From Tanypteryx hageni (lineage: Eukaryota; Arthropoda; Insecta; Odonata; Petaluridae), in the NCBI GenBank assembly GCA_028673005.1, contig CM054114.1, forward strand, positions 17,545,137 through 17,609,136: a stretch of 64,000 nt of DNA. Direction: 5' to 3'. The first letter of the stretch is position 1, and every line of letters begins with the position of its first letter. Below the pieces are notes generated by a model that saw only the letters and a program-made list of their open reading frames with translations, searched no databases and was not told the DNA's origin. Made by a program: the position numbers and the translations under genes. Below, piece by piece: positions 12,540-24,383 of this stretch.

Positions 12540-14573
12540 CCAAGTTCATCCAAAGATATTGGGAGTACAGAACTACAGTCATCTAGTTCACTGACTTCAG
12601 GAGATTACTCCAACACATTAGTAGCCCCACATGTAGCTTTACATGCATTAAATGAGAATCTTACATCACTTGGTGAGTCACCAGTTAAAAAGAAGAGATT
12701 GCAAGAAAAACAATACCCTAAGAAAAAGTTTGATAAAGTTACTGAGGTACTGAAAAATACTTAAGTATCCAGTCTGAAAACAGAAGATATGGCTTTTTGT
12801 GGGAAAAATCAAGAATCTGAAATTATAAGCCAACTAAGAGATAAATTTCAAAGTAGTCTCACAAATAATGAAAAGATTCAAATACTGACAGTTCTGCCGG
12901 AAAGCTGGAGCATTTGACGGATTGAAAATGAATTTGGAGCTTCAAACTATTTAGTGAGAAAAGCAAAACAATTAGTAAAGGAATGTGGTACATTAGCAAC
13001 CCGTAATCCTAGACCTGGATGAATTCTGAGTGAGAATATCGTGACCCATGTGAGAGCTTTCTATAACAGTGATGACATAAGCCGCTGTTTGCCTGGGAAG
13101 AAGGATTTTGTTTCTATGAAGGAAAATGGAACCAGGGCTCATAAACAGAAGTGTTTGGTTTTAGGAAATCTTAAAGAGGTGTATAAATCATTTAAAGATA
13201 AGAATCCAGAGCTGAAAATAGGACTATGAAAGTTTTGTGAATTGCGTCCCAAGAACTGTGTTCTGGCTGGTGCAAGTGGTACCCATAGTGTGTGTATTTG
13301 CAGTATATATCAAAATGTTAAACTAATGTTGGAAGGTTCTAGGTTAAAAGAGTTGACATGTGATGAAGACTTTCCACTTAACAGTTACAAAGACTGTCTT
13401 TCTCAAATAATTTGTAATCCTCCACAGCCAATGTGTTACCTGTCATCGTGTGAGAGCTGCCCTGGTACATCTCATTTAACAGAATGCTTAGCTAATCTCT
13501 TTTATGTAAATGGAATTGATGAAATAACATGCAAAATATGGACATCTACAGATAGAACTACACTCCAAACAGTTATCACTTCTGTACAAGAATTTTTGGA
13601 AATCTTCGAGAAAAAATTACAAAATCTCTTGCCGCATTCTTTCATAGCAGCCCAGCAGTCTCACTTTTTAACAGAATTGAAAGAGAAGCTTTTTGACAAT
13701 GAATACATTATCATATGTGATTTTGCAGAGAATTATGCATTTGTTCTTCAGGATGAGGTGCAGGGGTTCCATTGGAACAATGCACAAGCCACAATTCATC
13801 CCTTTGTAGCTTATTACAGAAATCCTGAAACCTTTGCAATAGATCACATCTCTTTTGTTATAATATCAGAATGCATTCGGCATGATACTGTCAGTGTGCA
13901 TCTTTTCCAAAGCCATTTAATAAAGTTTCTGACGTCCAATTTTAATAGAACACCTAAGCATATTTATTACATTTCTGATGGCTCTGCAGCGCAATGTAAA
14001 AACCGGAAGAATTTTGTTAACCTATGTTTCCATCATACAGATTTCAATGTCTCAGCAGAGTGGCATTTCTTCGCCACATCACACGGCAAAGGACCATGTG
14101 ATGGTATAGCAGGTACTGTCAAGAGACTTGCTGCCCGTGCTAGTTTGCAGTGTTCATACAACTTGCAGATCATGACACCAAGACAATTATTTGAATGGTG
14201 TTCAAAAAACATTACATTGTGTCACTTTCATTATCACACTAATATGGAATATGATGAAGAGGATTCCCTCCTTCAAAAGCGTTTTGAAAACATTCGCACA
14301 ATTGCAGGTACACAAAAGCTACACTGTGTTATGCCAGATAGCCATAGTACCTTTAAAGTGAAAGTCTTTTCAAATTCTCATGAAGTAAAAGAGGAATCAC
14401 TGACGAAAAAGCAACATGAACCAGAGCTCACTGATACAACAGGGTTTGTTGCATGCATGTATGATGGTCACTGGTGGCTAGGATGTGTTTTGAATGTGAA
14501 TGAAGATACAGATAAGGTTAAAATAAGCTTTCTACATCCTTATGGATGGCTATTTAGTTCTGTCAACCAATAA
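12540..14573 (+). pseudogene. DDE-like transposase of an unassigned family, interrupted only by stops
   Basis: One continuous frame runs from about 12540 to 14573, broken by stops at 12762 (TAA), 12915, 13020 and 13227 (all TGA) and with no frameshift seen. The last 444 codons are open. The N-terminal half is Lys-rich and polar. The C-terminal half has three spaced acidic blocks: CDFAENYAFVLQDEVQGFHW (about 13718-13777), YISDGSAAQCKNR (about 13970-14008) and TSHGKGPCDGIAGTVKR (about 14079-14129). These look like a D-D-(D/E) catalytic triad with a C/H-rich insertion. I have seen this architecture in uncharacterised arthropod and cnidarian proteins but cannot assign a named superfamily. The stops are compatible with CGA to TGA changes. 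Confidence 0.6.
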
Positions 14574-16524
14574 AATCCCCAAAAATATTCAACAGCTATT
14601 TTAACTGTTATTTTTGCCGTTTTTTAACAGTTGTCTTAAAAATCATGTCTGATTTTATGAGCATTTTCACGAGTTTCCAGTTCTTTTTCAATGTGTAATA
14701 AGTTTTTCAGAGCAATCATGAATTTTTTGTCTTTTTAATCCAAATGTAACAGTTCTTGCCATTCCATTTACTGCAACTGTTTTTCTTTTGTGAACAGACC
14801 AGTTTTCATCACCTGGTTCTAAACAACTCTCCTTCATTCCATCTTATTTAAACTAGCCATGGATGCACTCCTTTTTGCTCTTGCACCCACGTTTGGAGGG
14901 GAGGGATTTTTTCCCTCATCCCTTTTTTGAAGACAACAGAAACAACACATGAAATATTACTTGTTTTTGTAATAATGAATCTTGTCATTTATTGTTATTT
15001 TTTATTAAGTACAATTTGTATCATCACAATGTTCAATTTTCATAATGCAAATAAAAGAATACAACGAACTTAGTTTTTTCACTTTCTCAACACCAACTCC
15101 AGAAGCTTGTCCCGGCCACTATTTTAGGTATGTTGGACTTGGGGGATTTTTTATATAGGCACGGCTGCAAAATCCTCCCGTCCGCTCTCTGCTCTGTCAC
15201 TTCCATTATAAAACTTCTCTGCTTCTATCACTCCCATAATCCTGGATACTGGAAGCTCCAATTCTTCACCAACCACTATAAGCACATACTTTCTTCATTT
15301 CACCGGACTGCTTCCTCAGTAGTTGCACTGAAAACATTAATGCAGAATATATAAAATGAACATCTAGTTTGTTTAGCCAAAAACTTTTTAAATGTATCAT
15401 TAGTTAAATAATACATTGCATTCACTGTATTTACCTAAATAACTTTTTCCCTCTTAAGTTTTTATAAATTCTTGCAATTTGCATAAATCAAAAAAATGAC
15501 AACTTTTTTAAAATTGTAAGTATTAAGCTGAAATATTTTGTATCATGCAGAATAATCTCCTTGGTAGGATTTCAAAACTTTTTCAACAATAACCTGAGCA
15601 ATCAAGTTGAAAAAGGGGGTTAAATATACAGCATCACAAATATTTAGTTGTACTTAAGCAAATTTCAGACTAAGTGATGATTAAATATTAAAAATGGATG
15701 TTTTCAAAACAAACGAGTGACTTCAAGAAAAAATATTATGGTTTCTTAGAAATACATTACTAGTACTTGTTCTTAAAATAAAACAAATTCTTATATCCAG
15801 GTAAAAACAGTAAATGCACAAAATTTAACGATTTGAAATTAATTGACTGAATAAGTAGTAATTACATTTCCTGAATCAAAACTGCTGGCATTACAAGCTC
15901 TCCATTCACACAGTACATTGCCCCTCCGATGATTAAACCCTTTCATGGACATTATTAATTTTAGGTAAAATCAGCAAAACAAATTATTCTTATTTAAATC
16001 TTTATCAATAATTATGAATCTCCCTGAATTTTAATATAAAAAATGTTTAGCATTTACAAAATACTTTTTTAAATAGCTATTTGGAGGATTTACAAATTGT
16101 AATGCATCCCTTGCGGATATCGGGGGATTAGTGTATATTCCATTTTTACGTATTGAAAATATTGCTGGTTAAATATGTAAATACTTTGGCTAATTGCCAA
16201 ATATATGACAAATTTATATGCTACTTATTGTATCATGTGATTAAAATTTAAAAATTTTCTGTAATTTTTGTTAGGTAGAAATCCTATTTCTAAACATCTA
16301 CCATTACTAGCAAAAATCTATATTGGAAAAATGTTCTCAAATGCTTTAAATTCCAAAAAACTACTTTTACATGAATAAATAAATAGATTGGAGACATTGG
16401 AATGCCATTTGACAAATTGCAAGTTTTGAATGAGAATATCACATACAACAATCAAACTGATAAACCCAACACAAAATGGGAAGCTCATTTATTCTATTTT
16501 GTAACAAAAATCGATTACTCTCAC
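14574..16524. other. AT-rich DNA, nothing firmly supported
   Basis: A minus-strand frame at about 15890-15965 reads GGAMYCVNGELVMPAVLIQEM then stop. It could be a terminal exon, but its acceptor is poor and its phase does not fit the exon at 16604. Confidence 0.35.
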
Positions 16525-16604
16525 CGATATTCTTCCTTGGTATCAGCTCTGTGGTCGACTAGATGTTTGTAATGTTCTCGTAAGAATCTCTTGGAGCAAC
16601 TCTT
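16525..16604 (-). CDS. Exon D (80 bp) of the minus-strand membrane-protein gene
   Basis: On the minus strand a strong acceptor (CTGATTTTTTCAG) is followed by 80 bp, open in only one of three frames, and a consensus donor CG|GTGAGAG. The open frame starts in phase 0, leaves two bases, and reads KSCSKRFLREHYKHLVDHRA then DTKEEYR, basic and hydrophilic. It lies 4.9 kb downstream of exon C on the same strand. Exon C leaves phase 2, so at least one unseen exon should lie between if they are one gene. No family is recognised. Confidence 0.6.
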
Positions 16605-17124
16605 CTGAAAAAATCAGATAAGAAATCGTGAGTCACAGGAAATTGTCAAGACACAATGATATGAGTATGAATTAAATTTCTATACAACAGTTTCATTTGA
16701 AAAAGTTAACTAAATTCTCTGTAAATATAAAAAACAATGTTTCTGAGTTGCTAAGTTTAACAATAGTTTTCTGTCCAAAAAGCAGTACATAGATCTAGAA
16801 ATTTTTGTAATACTTGTAAAATGTTGCAACTAGCATTATCGTTGTAACTCTTTTAAGTTTTTGCTACGATAACTGGAGTCAATTTGCTATCTGTAACACT
16901 TGTTTGTTAATAATTATAGTTAATTTGAACAGATGTCCTCACACATTTTTGTAATTTTGACTACGATTGATTATTCAACCAACAAAACAAAAACACACTG
17001 CCGTCAGCATGGTCAGAATATCACAGAAGCCATACTTGGAAGGAGCAACAACAATACAAGAATTTAAAGATTTTGTATGACAATGTTTAAAAAAAATAAG
17101 TAAACTGGTAAGATTTTATCATGA

Positions 17125-18046
17125 GTCGAGTGAATAAAAAATAAGCAAATGCTTATGCTTAAGATTTCTCTCACTTTTTAAGCAAATGCTTAATTTGGAG
17201 TGAATAAGAAGAATAGCATTTGCTTTTGCTAGAAAGAATAAGCATTAGCTTATTTTTAGGAATTTTCTTAAGCATTTGCTTAAAATTGTGTGAATAAAAC
17301 CGAGCTTTTGCTTAATGCTTTAAGCATATGCTTAAACTTTTTTAAGTGAAGTAAAGGGCTTGCTACAATATTTCTAAGTACTCTATTTTCATGATAATTA
17401 ATCCTAAATACAAATACGGTAATTTATGGTGACACGAAAGGTTAAAAAATACGAGAAAAGTTTCAACAACCAACGGTTATAAAAATTTATATAATTTCTC
17501 TGAAAAAATGTTAAGTACCAATATTTCAAATCTGTTACTCGGAGAATATCAAGATAGAGATGACGGGGTACCATCTTCCAAACAGAAGATATAAATATTT
17601 TTAAGGTACTTAAGTGATCCCGGATTTCAAATAGGAGTCGGGGAAGATCACCACGTACAATGTACAACTGTATGTAAGACAGAAAAATTTGTGGCATCCA
17701 AAATCACTATAAAGGCAAATGACAGGATAAAATTACTATAACTAATTGAATAAAAATACACCCATGATTTGTGATATTATCAAATTCAGTTATAAAAGAA
17801 ATAGTTTTAAAAAATTATTAATTAACTTTTTAAAAAATATTACCCAATATATTTATGTTTTTAGTTTGAAATTCAACTACGTAAAACTTTAAATGCAAAC
17901 AAAAACAAGTTGCAAAGAGCTTTCTTCCGTAAAATTTAAGCATTTGCTTAAAAATGAGTAGCAAACGCTTATAAGCAAAAGCAAACTTTTATTCACTCAA
18001 TATGAAGCAAATGATTTATCATTAGCTTAATTTTTATTCACTCGAC
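17125..18046. mobile_element. 0.92-kb MITE with TIRs and AAGCAAATGCTT palindromes
   Basis: The ends are inverted copies of GTCGAGTGAATAAAAAATAA (one mismatch in the first 20). Both subterminal regions carry repeated palindromic words of the type AAGCAAATGCTT / TTAAGCATTTGCTTAA, densest at 17140-17340 and again at 17935-18030. ATGA lies directly left of the left TIR and three bases right of the right TIR, a possible target duplication. The interior has no transposase. The arrangement suggests a non-autonomous element with clustered transposase-binding sites. Confidence 0.75.
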
Positions 18047-19009
18047 CCCATGAACATCAGAATTCATAGTAGAAATATTAAGTAATAAAGTCTTTGCTAT
18101 TTTGATTAGGAGCTTATACCATATCCAAATCTGTTGTCGACGACCTAATTTTGTTTTGCACTACCAGGAACAAATGCAGCAGTGAATGATTTTTTCAACC
18201 ATCAATGATATATGGACCAGAGAAAAAACATTGGAATGTTTTACTGCAGAGGGTGTGATTAAAATAAATTTCGATATAAATGCTGTGATTTTTATAAATC
18301 TATAGAAAAATAATGATTTGTTAAAACAAGTTCCTAGTAATTATAAATATGGAACAGCTTTGCAATCCCGGGTCCAGCCGTATTGTTGCTATTTTTGATC
18401 TTCTTTTGCCGTTTTTCGCGCGGTTAATAATGAAATATGTCAATTTTCTTTGTGTATTAGATGGTTAAATAAATTGTTCCTTGAAATCTTTTTTAACCAA
18501 AACACCTTAACCAACCTACCCAACCCGGTGGAGCCGAGTACGATGTTGCTACGTATTGAAGATTGGGTGCGTCGCGTCTGCTTGCTGGTAAAACAAAAGA
18601 TGGAAAATCGCAACGGCAACGGTGTACCCGTTATTCCAAATCTAAGCCATGAATATAACTAAATATTAAAGGAATTTAGTTATAAAAGTATCTTTTTTCT
18701 TATTTAAAAAATAAGTCCTCGAGATTTTGAAAATCTGGCTATCAACAAAATATATCATTACTTATAACGAATTTGTCCATAGAAAATTAATGCTATAATT
18801 TACGAAATGCTCTAAGGCTAAAATTTCAGCTCTAGGTAAAGGGAATAAATTTGCACGATTTAGAAATCAGTGCAATTCGACTATTAGGTAAAAGAATTCC
18901 ATTCGCAACTTGTTCAAGTAAACTACACGTGATACATCGACACAGGTATTAACGAACCTAAATAATAGTATCATTAATGAGGTAGGGCTCTACTTTGTGG
19001 AATTTACTC
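18047..19009. other. Nothing firmly recognised
   Basis: A more GC-rich frame at 18450-18662 (GNGVPVIPNLSHEYN) has no recognisable motif or splice support. Two similar GC-richer patches, near 18370 and 18530, may be a diverged repeat. Confidence 0.35.
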
Positions 19010-19138
19010 GAGATGAAAAGAAAAAACTTGGTCACTTCCACAAATTTATTGAACACGACCGGTTTCACTACGATCGTAGCATCATCGGCCGTGTTCAATA
19101 AATTTGTGGAAGCGGCAAAGTTTTTTTCTTTTCATCTC
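19010..19138. repeat. 129-bp hairpin repeat
   Basis: Near-palindrome: GAGATGAAAAGAAAAAACTT at the left is the inverse of AAGTTTTTTTCTTTTCATCTC at the right. The inner CACTTCCACAAATTTATTGA pairs with TCAATAAATTTGTGGAAG. The centre has CACTACGATCGTAGCATCAT. Probably a dispersed foldback or SINE-like repeat unit. Confidence 0.85.
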
Positions 19139-19379
19139 TAAATAATAGTGTTTCCTTAATATTAGAAAACCTTAGCTTATGATGCCATTAACATTATTGT
19201 CGAGAACATCTTTGTCCAATTAAGTCTTCAGGTTTCCATAACGTTAAGAGCTCTGCATCGAAAAAATAATACGAACTTGAGAGTAAAAACAAAAATTCTT
19301 ACGGCAAGATTTATGCGATAATAGACATCCAATGTGCACCATACCGTGAACTGACAAAATGAGATTTTCGCCTGTCTTG

Positions 19380-19789
19380 TTAATGCGCAGCTTTTGATTG
19401 TAAATAACTGAGTTTTCGCCTTTCAATCTCTAAAATTGCTTCATTGTACTTTTCGTTCACACAACGTCTTTTTCGAGATTTTGGAACAGACACTGGTGTT
19501 GGTGAACTTGGAGGAAGTGTATCTTGCTCCGTTTCCTCGAAATGTATTTCTGAAGGGATGTTCTCCTCAGTAAATTCTGGGGTTGGTTCCTCCACCACCG
19601 CTGTTGCCAAATTGCCGGACGCTGCTCTGGGTTTCACAACATCCCTTAAAAATTGCATGGTTTTAAAATGTGGCCACTTTGGATCGAAGGAAGAGACTCC
19701 CGCATCTCCAGAACGCGGTGGCTGAATTTTTCCCAGTTCAACAGAGAACTGATCTCTCAAATATTTCCATTTTTTTCTCAATTGAATTT
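19380..19789 (-). pseudogene. MADF-domain exon of a Harbinger-type element
   Basis: On the minus strand, after the acceptor TTATTTTTCAG (boundary 19789), the frame gives the C-terminal half of a MADF domain: RKKWKYLRDQFSVELGKI, then DPKWPHFKTMQFLRDVV. An acidic/proline linker and a basic tail (SRKRRCVNEKYNEAILEIER) follow, ending with a stop at 19380. PIF/Harbinger elements encode such a DNA-binding partner for nuclear import of the transposase. The first half of the domain is missing. A donor-like CATTGTGTTGTAAGT at about 19890 (minus) could mark the previous exon, but this is not shown. The transposase relic lies immediately to the right, divergently oriented. Confidence 0.75.
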
Positions 19790-19925
19790 CTGAAAAATAA
19801 AGCAAGAATTATTCTAATTAATATTTATGAGGATAATATCAAATTTACTTAGTATCATTTAATGGTATTTGGTGGTCTTATACACACGTACTTACAACAC
19901 AATGTGCTGTTTACATTTGTTTCAG

Positions 19926-20760
19926 ATATCTAGCAACGGGATTATCATTCAGGGCTCTAGCATTCAGTTTCCGAACGGGAGCATCTACTGTGGGAAAAAT
20001 TATTGTCGAAACCATTGTTGCATTATGGGAAGAATTACAACCCATACACATGCCAGTACCAAACAAGGACACTTTTAAACCAACGGCAGCGGATTTCGAA
20101 AGGATTTGGAATTTCCCACATGCAGTAGACAACATGTGCGTGTTCTTTGTCCGAAAAATTCGGGGTCAATGTTTTTTAATTATAAGAAATATTTCTCCAT
20201 TGTCCTTCAAGGTATAGCAGATGCTAATTATAAATTTATTACGGTGGACGTAGGGTGGTACGGTAAACAAAATGACGGCGGTACGTTTCAATCATCAGAT
20301 TTGTTCAAGTTATTAAATGAAAAGAAGCTGATTCTTCCGGACCCTGACTATCTACCGGGAACCAATGTGACATCTCCGTACGCATTTCTGGGGGACGAAG
20401 CCTATCCTCTTTTGCCTTACCTGATGAAACCGTTCGGAGGTAAGAACTTGACCATGACAGAGGAGTGTTTTAACAAACGTTTGTCTAGGGCTAGAGAAAC
20501 AATCGAATGTACCTTTGGAATATTATATTCTAAGTGGCGTATACTGTCAAAGGCCATCGAAACCGACGTAGTCGTCGCTGATAATATTGTGAAGTGCATC
20601 TGTGTTTTACACAATACTGCTACAGCTGACTGATGTGACCATTGAAAATGATAGAGGAGCAACTAATTGGCCAACAGTGGGAAGGCCAAGCAACGAAGCA
20701 AAAAATGTAAGGGATATTTTTGCGACCTACATGACGAAACATCCGCTAAAGTACTCCTAA
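19926..20760 (+). pseudogene. PIF/Harbinger transposase relic
   Basis: After an acceptor (TTTACATTTGTTTCAG) the frame reads RYLATGLSFRALAFSFRTGA, then WEELQPIHMPVPN, then FERIWNFPHAV. Near 20130 (where SIDGKH would be) a frameshift moves the reading to VLCPKNSGSMFFNYKKYFSI, then ITVDVGWYGKQNDGGTF (catalytic Asp), FLGDEAYPLLPYLMKPF (second Asp) and SRARETIECTFGIL (catalytic Glu). A second frameshift near 20615 leads to the C-terminal RPSNEAKNVRDIFATYMTKH and a stop at 20760. All three catalytic regions are present, but two frameshifts kill it. Its neighbour on the other strand is the MADF partner, the usual two-gene Harbinger layout. Confidence 0.88.
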
Positions 20761-20849
20761 TATGAATTCGAAAACTCATTAAGTTCTTTGACAATAAGAA
20801 TTAGAGTAAAACTCCTTTAGCCAAAAAAGGGGGATTAAGAAAACCCAAT

Positions 20850-21250
20850 GCATTTCACCCAGTTTTGTGGCAATTTCTTTTATTTGTTTTAGTTCCTTTT
20901 CATATCTATGTTTGTTGAGAGGTACATTGTAGAGTCTATGTACAAAGTGGTGAAAAACCGCTGTTTTTTGGCTAGTGGGGTGAAAGGAGTTTTTGGGAAT
21001 AATATTATTGGTGTGTGTGGGTTTTTTTAAAGATATTAAACTCTATTTGATGCATATTGTTTATAATTAATAAGTCGAGGAAAGGCAAGGTATTGTTTTG
21101 TTGAATTTCGTATGTGAGCTTAATGGTTGGATATATGTCGTTGAGTTGGTCCACAAAGACATCTAGTTTCTGTTTATTTAGGTCAAATATTGCAAATATG
21201 TCATCTACATATCTGAACAGATACCTGGGAAGTAGTTAAATTTTTCTTTA
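20850..21250 (-). pseudogene. Penelope-like element RT fragment (YVDD palm)
   Basis: Minus-strand reading from about 21225: RYLFRYVDDIFAIFD (catalytic YVDD of the RT palm), DQLNDIYPTIKLTYEI, NNTLPFLDLLI. A frame change then leads to HRLYNVPLNKHRYEKELKQI by about 20870. These are hallmarks of Penelope-like RTs. The rest of the element is absent here. A complementary N-terminal RT piece lies at 26.0-26.9 kb in the opposite orientation, so these are probably separate insertions. Confidence 0.8.
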
Positions 21251-21457
21251 CAATTATTTTCCAAAGAGGACATAAATAAAATTTCGAGGCATAAGGAGAA
21301 TACTCCATTGTATTACAATAGCATGGAAACAAGAAAGATGATTACAATGAAAAAGGCATAGCAATTTAGACAGTGAGGTTACCTTCAATTTTCAATAATC
21401 GGATTTTGCTATGTTGAATAAAGGGAAAAAATTTTGACAAGCCAATCCGATCCTCAC

Positions 21458-21586
21458 CCATAACTGCTGTAATCAGATTCGAGGGAAATGTGAGATGATG
21501 TTCCTTTGGACTTGACACCACCCATGCTGCTCCTCCTGTGGTTGGCCAATAATGTATCCACCATGTCTTCTGATGTGTCACTATCA
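21458..21586 (-). CDS. Exon C (129 bp) of the minus-strand membrane-protein gene
   Basis: Acceptor CTCTATCTTTCTAG, then 129 bp, then donor TTATGG|GTGAGG on the minus strand. Joined to exon B, which leaves two bases (AG), the first T completes a Ser codon and the frame stays open: DSDTSEDMVDTLLANHRR, then SSMGGVKSKGTSSHISLESD, then YSSY. It ends with two bases left over (phase 2). The product is Ser/acid-rich and looks like a disordered cytoplasmic tail with many possible phosphorylation sites. The in-phase match with exon B is the best support that both belong to one transcript. The family is not recognised. Confidence 0.72.
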
Positions 21587-22261
21587 CTAGAAAGATAGAG
21601 AATATACCTCGACTAAATATTTTCACAAACCATTAAACTATGGAAGCATTTTTTTATATTTCTTCATAGAAGTTTAGCACACCATTTCTAAAATTACATT
21701 TATTACAGTTAGCAAATAGAACCAACAGTTCATTACAATCTCAGTACAAAAATACCTCAAGAAATTTTTTTAAATAATAGACAAAAATCACATACCAATC
21801 ATGCTACAATCAAGAGATTTAAATTTCTTTGATGAAGATAGTTTTCAAGAGCAATATAATGTGTAATTAACTATATGTCACTGAAATATCTTCCAAATTA
21901 CATTAAAACAAATGCATTGAACCAATAAACTGAAATTAAAATTCTTTCCAAAGTAAAATAAACATAGTTCCTTATTTTACACATGCTGATCGTCATCATA
22001 AAATATTCCATAGAGAATAATCTCTATATGCTAAATAATGGAAATATTATTCGAAACTTCTTAGGTAGCCAAATTTATATTAACTTAAATACTTATTGGA
22101 CCCTTAAATATCTCTCAACGTACTGCCAGCTCTTGCACACAATATAATATCACATAGCATGATGCTACATGTTAATATGAACAAGATAAAAAGGTTTCTT
22201 GTAATTTAATCCAAGCACAAAACATCAAACAAATAAACTGACAACAAATTGCATCACTCAC

Positions 22262-22725
22262 CTCTTCGACTCATCCTCCTCCCCTCCACTGCTCCCGCTC
22301 CCCAACTCTCCCCTCATGGCAGCCTGAAGGTCTCCCAGCCTCGCAAGTGCCGGATGTAAGTCAGCTGGCATTGTGGTCACTTCAGCCTCAGCCATCATGG
22401 CTCTCTGCTCTGCTTCTACCTTCCTCGCTCCAGCTTCTGCCTCCCGGGCAGCTGCAGTGGCAGCCTCTTCCCTTGCCTCCCTGGCTGCCCACTGCACGCA
22501 ATGCAGTGATTCTTGTGCAGCCAGCTCACGCACCCTTGCTGCATTTGCCTTGGATGTTGCCTCCTTTAGACGTGTTAGAACAGCATTTACCACATGAAAG
22601 TCCTCAGGATTACATATTAAGGAGTTATAGTTTCGGAGATAAAAATTCGAGAGTGCCCAATCTTTTGATACCGTTTCATACCTATTTTCCATAAAGAACG
22701 CTTTTGAAATCTCTGTGTATTCCAT
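22262..22725 (-). CDS. Exon B (up to 464 bp): Ala/Glu-rich coiled coil
   Basis: The frame is open from 22725 to a consensus donor AAGAG|GTGAGT at 22262. The first 40 codons (MEYTEISKAFF..., down to about 22610) are also found in diverged form on the plus strand at 52946-53050. An acceptor-like TCCTGAG at about 22613 could be the real exon start. The rest is an Ala/Glu/Arg-rich predicted coiled coil (AAREAREEAATAAAREAEAG, KVEAEQRAMMAEAEV), then GDLQAAMRGELGSGSSGGEE and an acidic end DESK. GC content is clearly above the flanks, as expected of a constrained exon. It splices in phase to exon C. Alternative: coding part of an uncharacterised repeat family. Confidence 0.65.
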
Positions 22726-24383
22726 TTATGGAGTATAATTTTCCATCTTGTTTTTCATTACGAGTCCAAACTCCATTCGTTTATGTATGCATGCTTTTAC
22801 TCGTCATCATAGGTACAAACAACATAATAACTAAATCTAATAAAAACCATTATAGAAAGCTCGTAAGAGTACAAGCTTAGTTAATGGTGGAAAGTAATTG
22901 GTGTTTGCAGGTAAGTTTACTACTGGCCTTGCTAAATCCTAGTATTATCCCCAAGGTCTATTGAAATTTACGAGTCAGATCCGAGCATTCAAGAACAAGC
23001 CTTTAAAAATGCTTGTCTGAGGTATCTTCAATAGCCACAACTAGGTTTGAAAAATCAGATGCGCATTTTGGCTACAAAGCAGCCTTCATCAGTGGTAATT
23101 CACCAAAAATAGATGATATCTATTATATGGAATCAGACTTTTATATATAGAAATCAGAATGATTGTATTATTTTTATTTCAGTGGCTAATGCATATATAT
23201 TTTATCTGCCAATTATATTGTAACAATTCCTTTTCCCGAAAGAATATATTTTAAACAAGATAAGAGAATAAAAATAACGAAAAGAGGAAAAGATTGGGCA
23301 TTTTTCGTATCTTGAAATCGATACGTTTTCCTTAATCCCTTTATTTTCTAGGCCTTTTCCACCTCGTTCACCCTCGGCACCTTATCTAATGAAATGTAAT
23401 CACAAGGAAACAAGTTGAAGCCATATTTTTCCTCTGTTATCACACTTTTTGTGCCCCATTTCAATCTCAGAAAATCTGAAACGTTGATAATACATCATTC
23501 ATATAACATTTTATGATTTCGAGGTTGGGAATTGGATTATCAAAATATTTTTATCACCTTTTCCAATTATTATTTTCTATTTTTCAGGTAATAGGTCCCA
23601 ACAGTTTTTCAGGTCCTTTAAGATCATTCAGAAAGAATTGTTATCTCCACATATGTATCTGTTTGCCATATCTATTACTTGTACTCTAATGAAGTGATAA
23701 TTAGATCAGTTTCAATATTACAAAGTGAGCTAGAAAAAATCCAATTATTATCTTATTCGTAGCACCATTTGAGGTTATTATTTACGTTCGCTTCGGTCAA
23801 ATAAAAACTTATTTCGAAATTTAATTTCAATCTAGGAATGATGTACAAAAGTTCAATTTTCTTTGTAGTTAACGTGGGAATTGACACGTATTCTATCAAT
23901 GATACCGATAAAGAAAATCGTGGTTGTGTTCGTTGCCTCATGCAATCTAAAGAAACCAGTTTGGATTGTTTCTTCCTGAGCCTATTTTCCAAAATTAGTG
24001 ATTTTCAGTGACTCCATTAATTGCTTATGCCAATGAAACTCCCAACTCTGATTGCGTTAAACCACTGTTTCATAAACAATGTTTCTTTTATCCTTAAAAT
24101 ATATAACCTCATTTAATTAGATTCTGAACATAAAAATGCATCAACACAAACACAATTTCAGACCCAGTAGCTGAAGATCTATTGGATAAGAGAATGCTAC
24201 TTGTATCTCCGGTCATTCAGCCAATGAAGCTAGGTATATCAAACTAAAAACTTTCTTATGTAATCATGTTTGGAAAGTATAAAACTGATTGATTCGTAAA
24301 AGTTGTCTGGTTTAATTTGCTATTTAAGCCATTATATCATTTTGTACTGCAGGATATAAACTCATGGCAATGTGATAACTAAC
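22726..24383. other. Inferred intron between exons A and B
   Basis: AT-rich, no element recognised. A plus-strand stretch at 24165-24235 (acceptor ACACAATTTCAG, open reading VAEDLLDKRMLLVSPVIQPM, donor CTAG|GTATAT) looks exon-like but is on the other strand. Part of it (TCAGCCA...CTA..TATATCAAACT) recurs near 25090, so it may be repeat-derived. Confidence 0.4.

Noticed and set aside
15885..15965. Possible terminal exon on minus ending QEM-stop
   Set aside because: Acceptor is weak and the phase is incompatible with exon D; not enough to call.
18450..18662. 70-codon GC-richer frame
   Set aside because: No motif, no splice context; perhaps part of a diverged repeat.
24165..24235. Plus-strand exon-like stretch with acceptor and GTATAT donor
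   Set aside because: Part recurs near 25090 and no partner exon was seen on plus.
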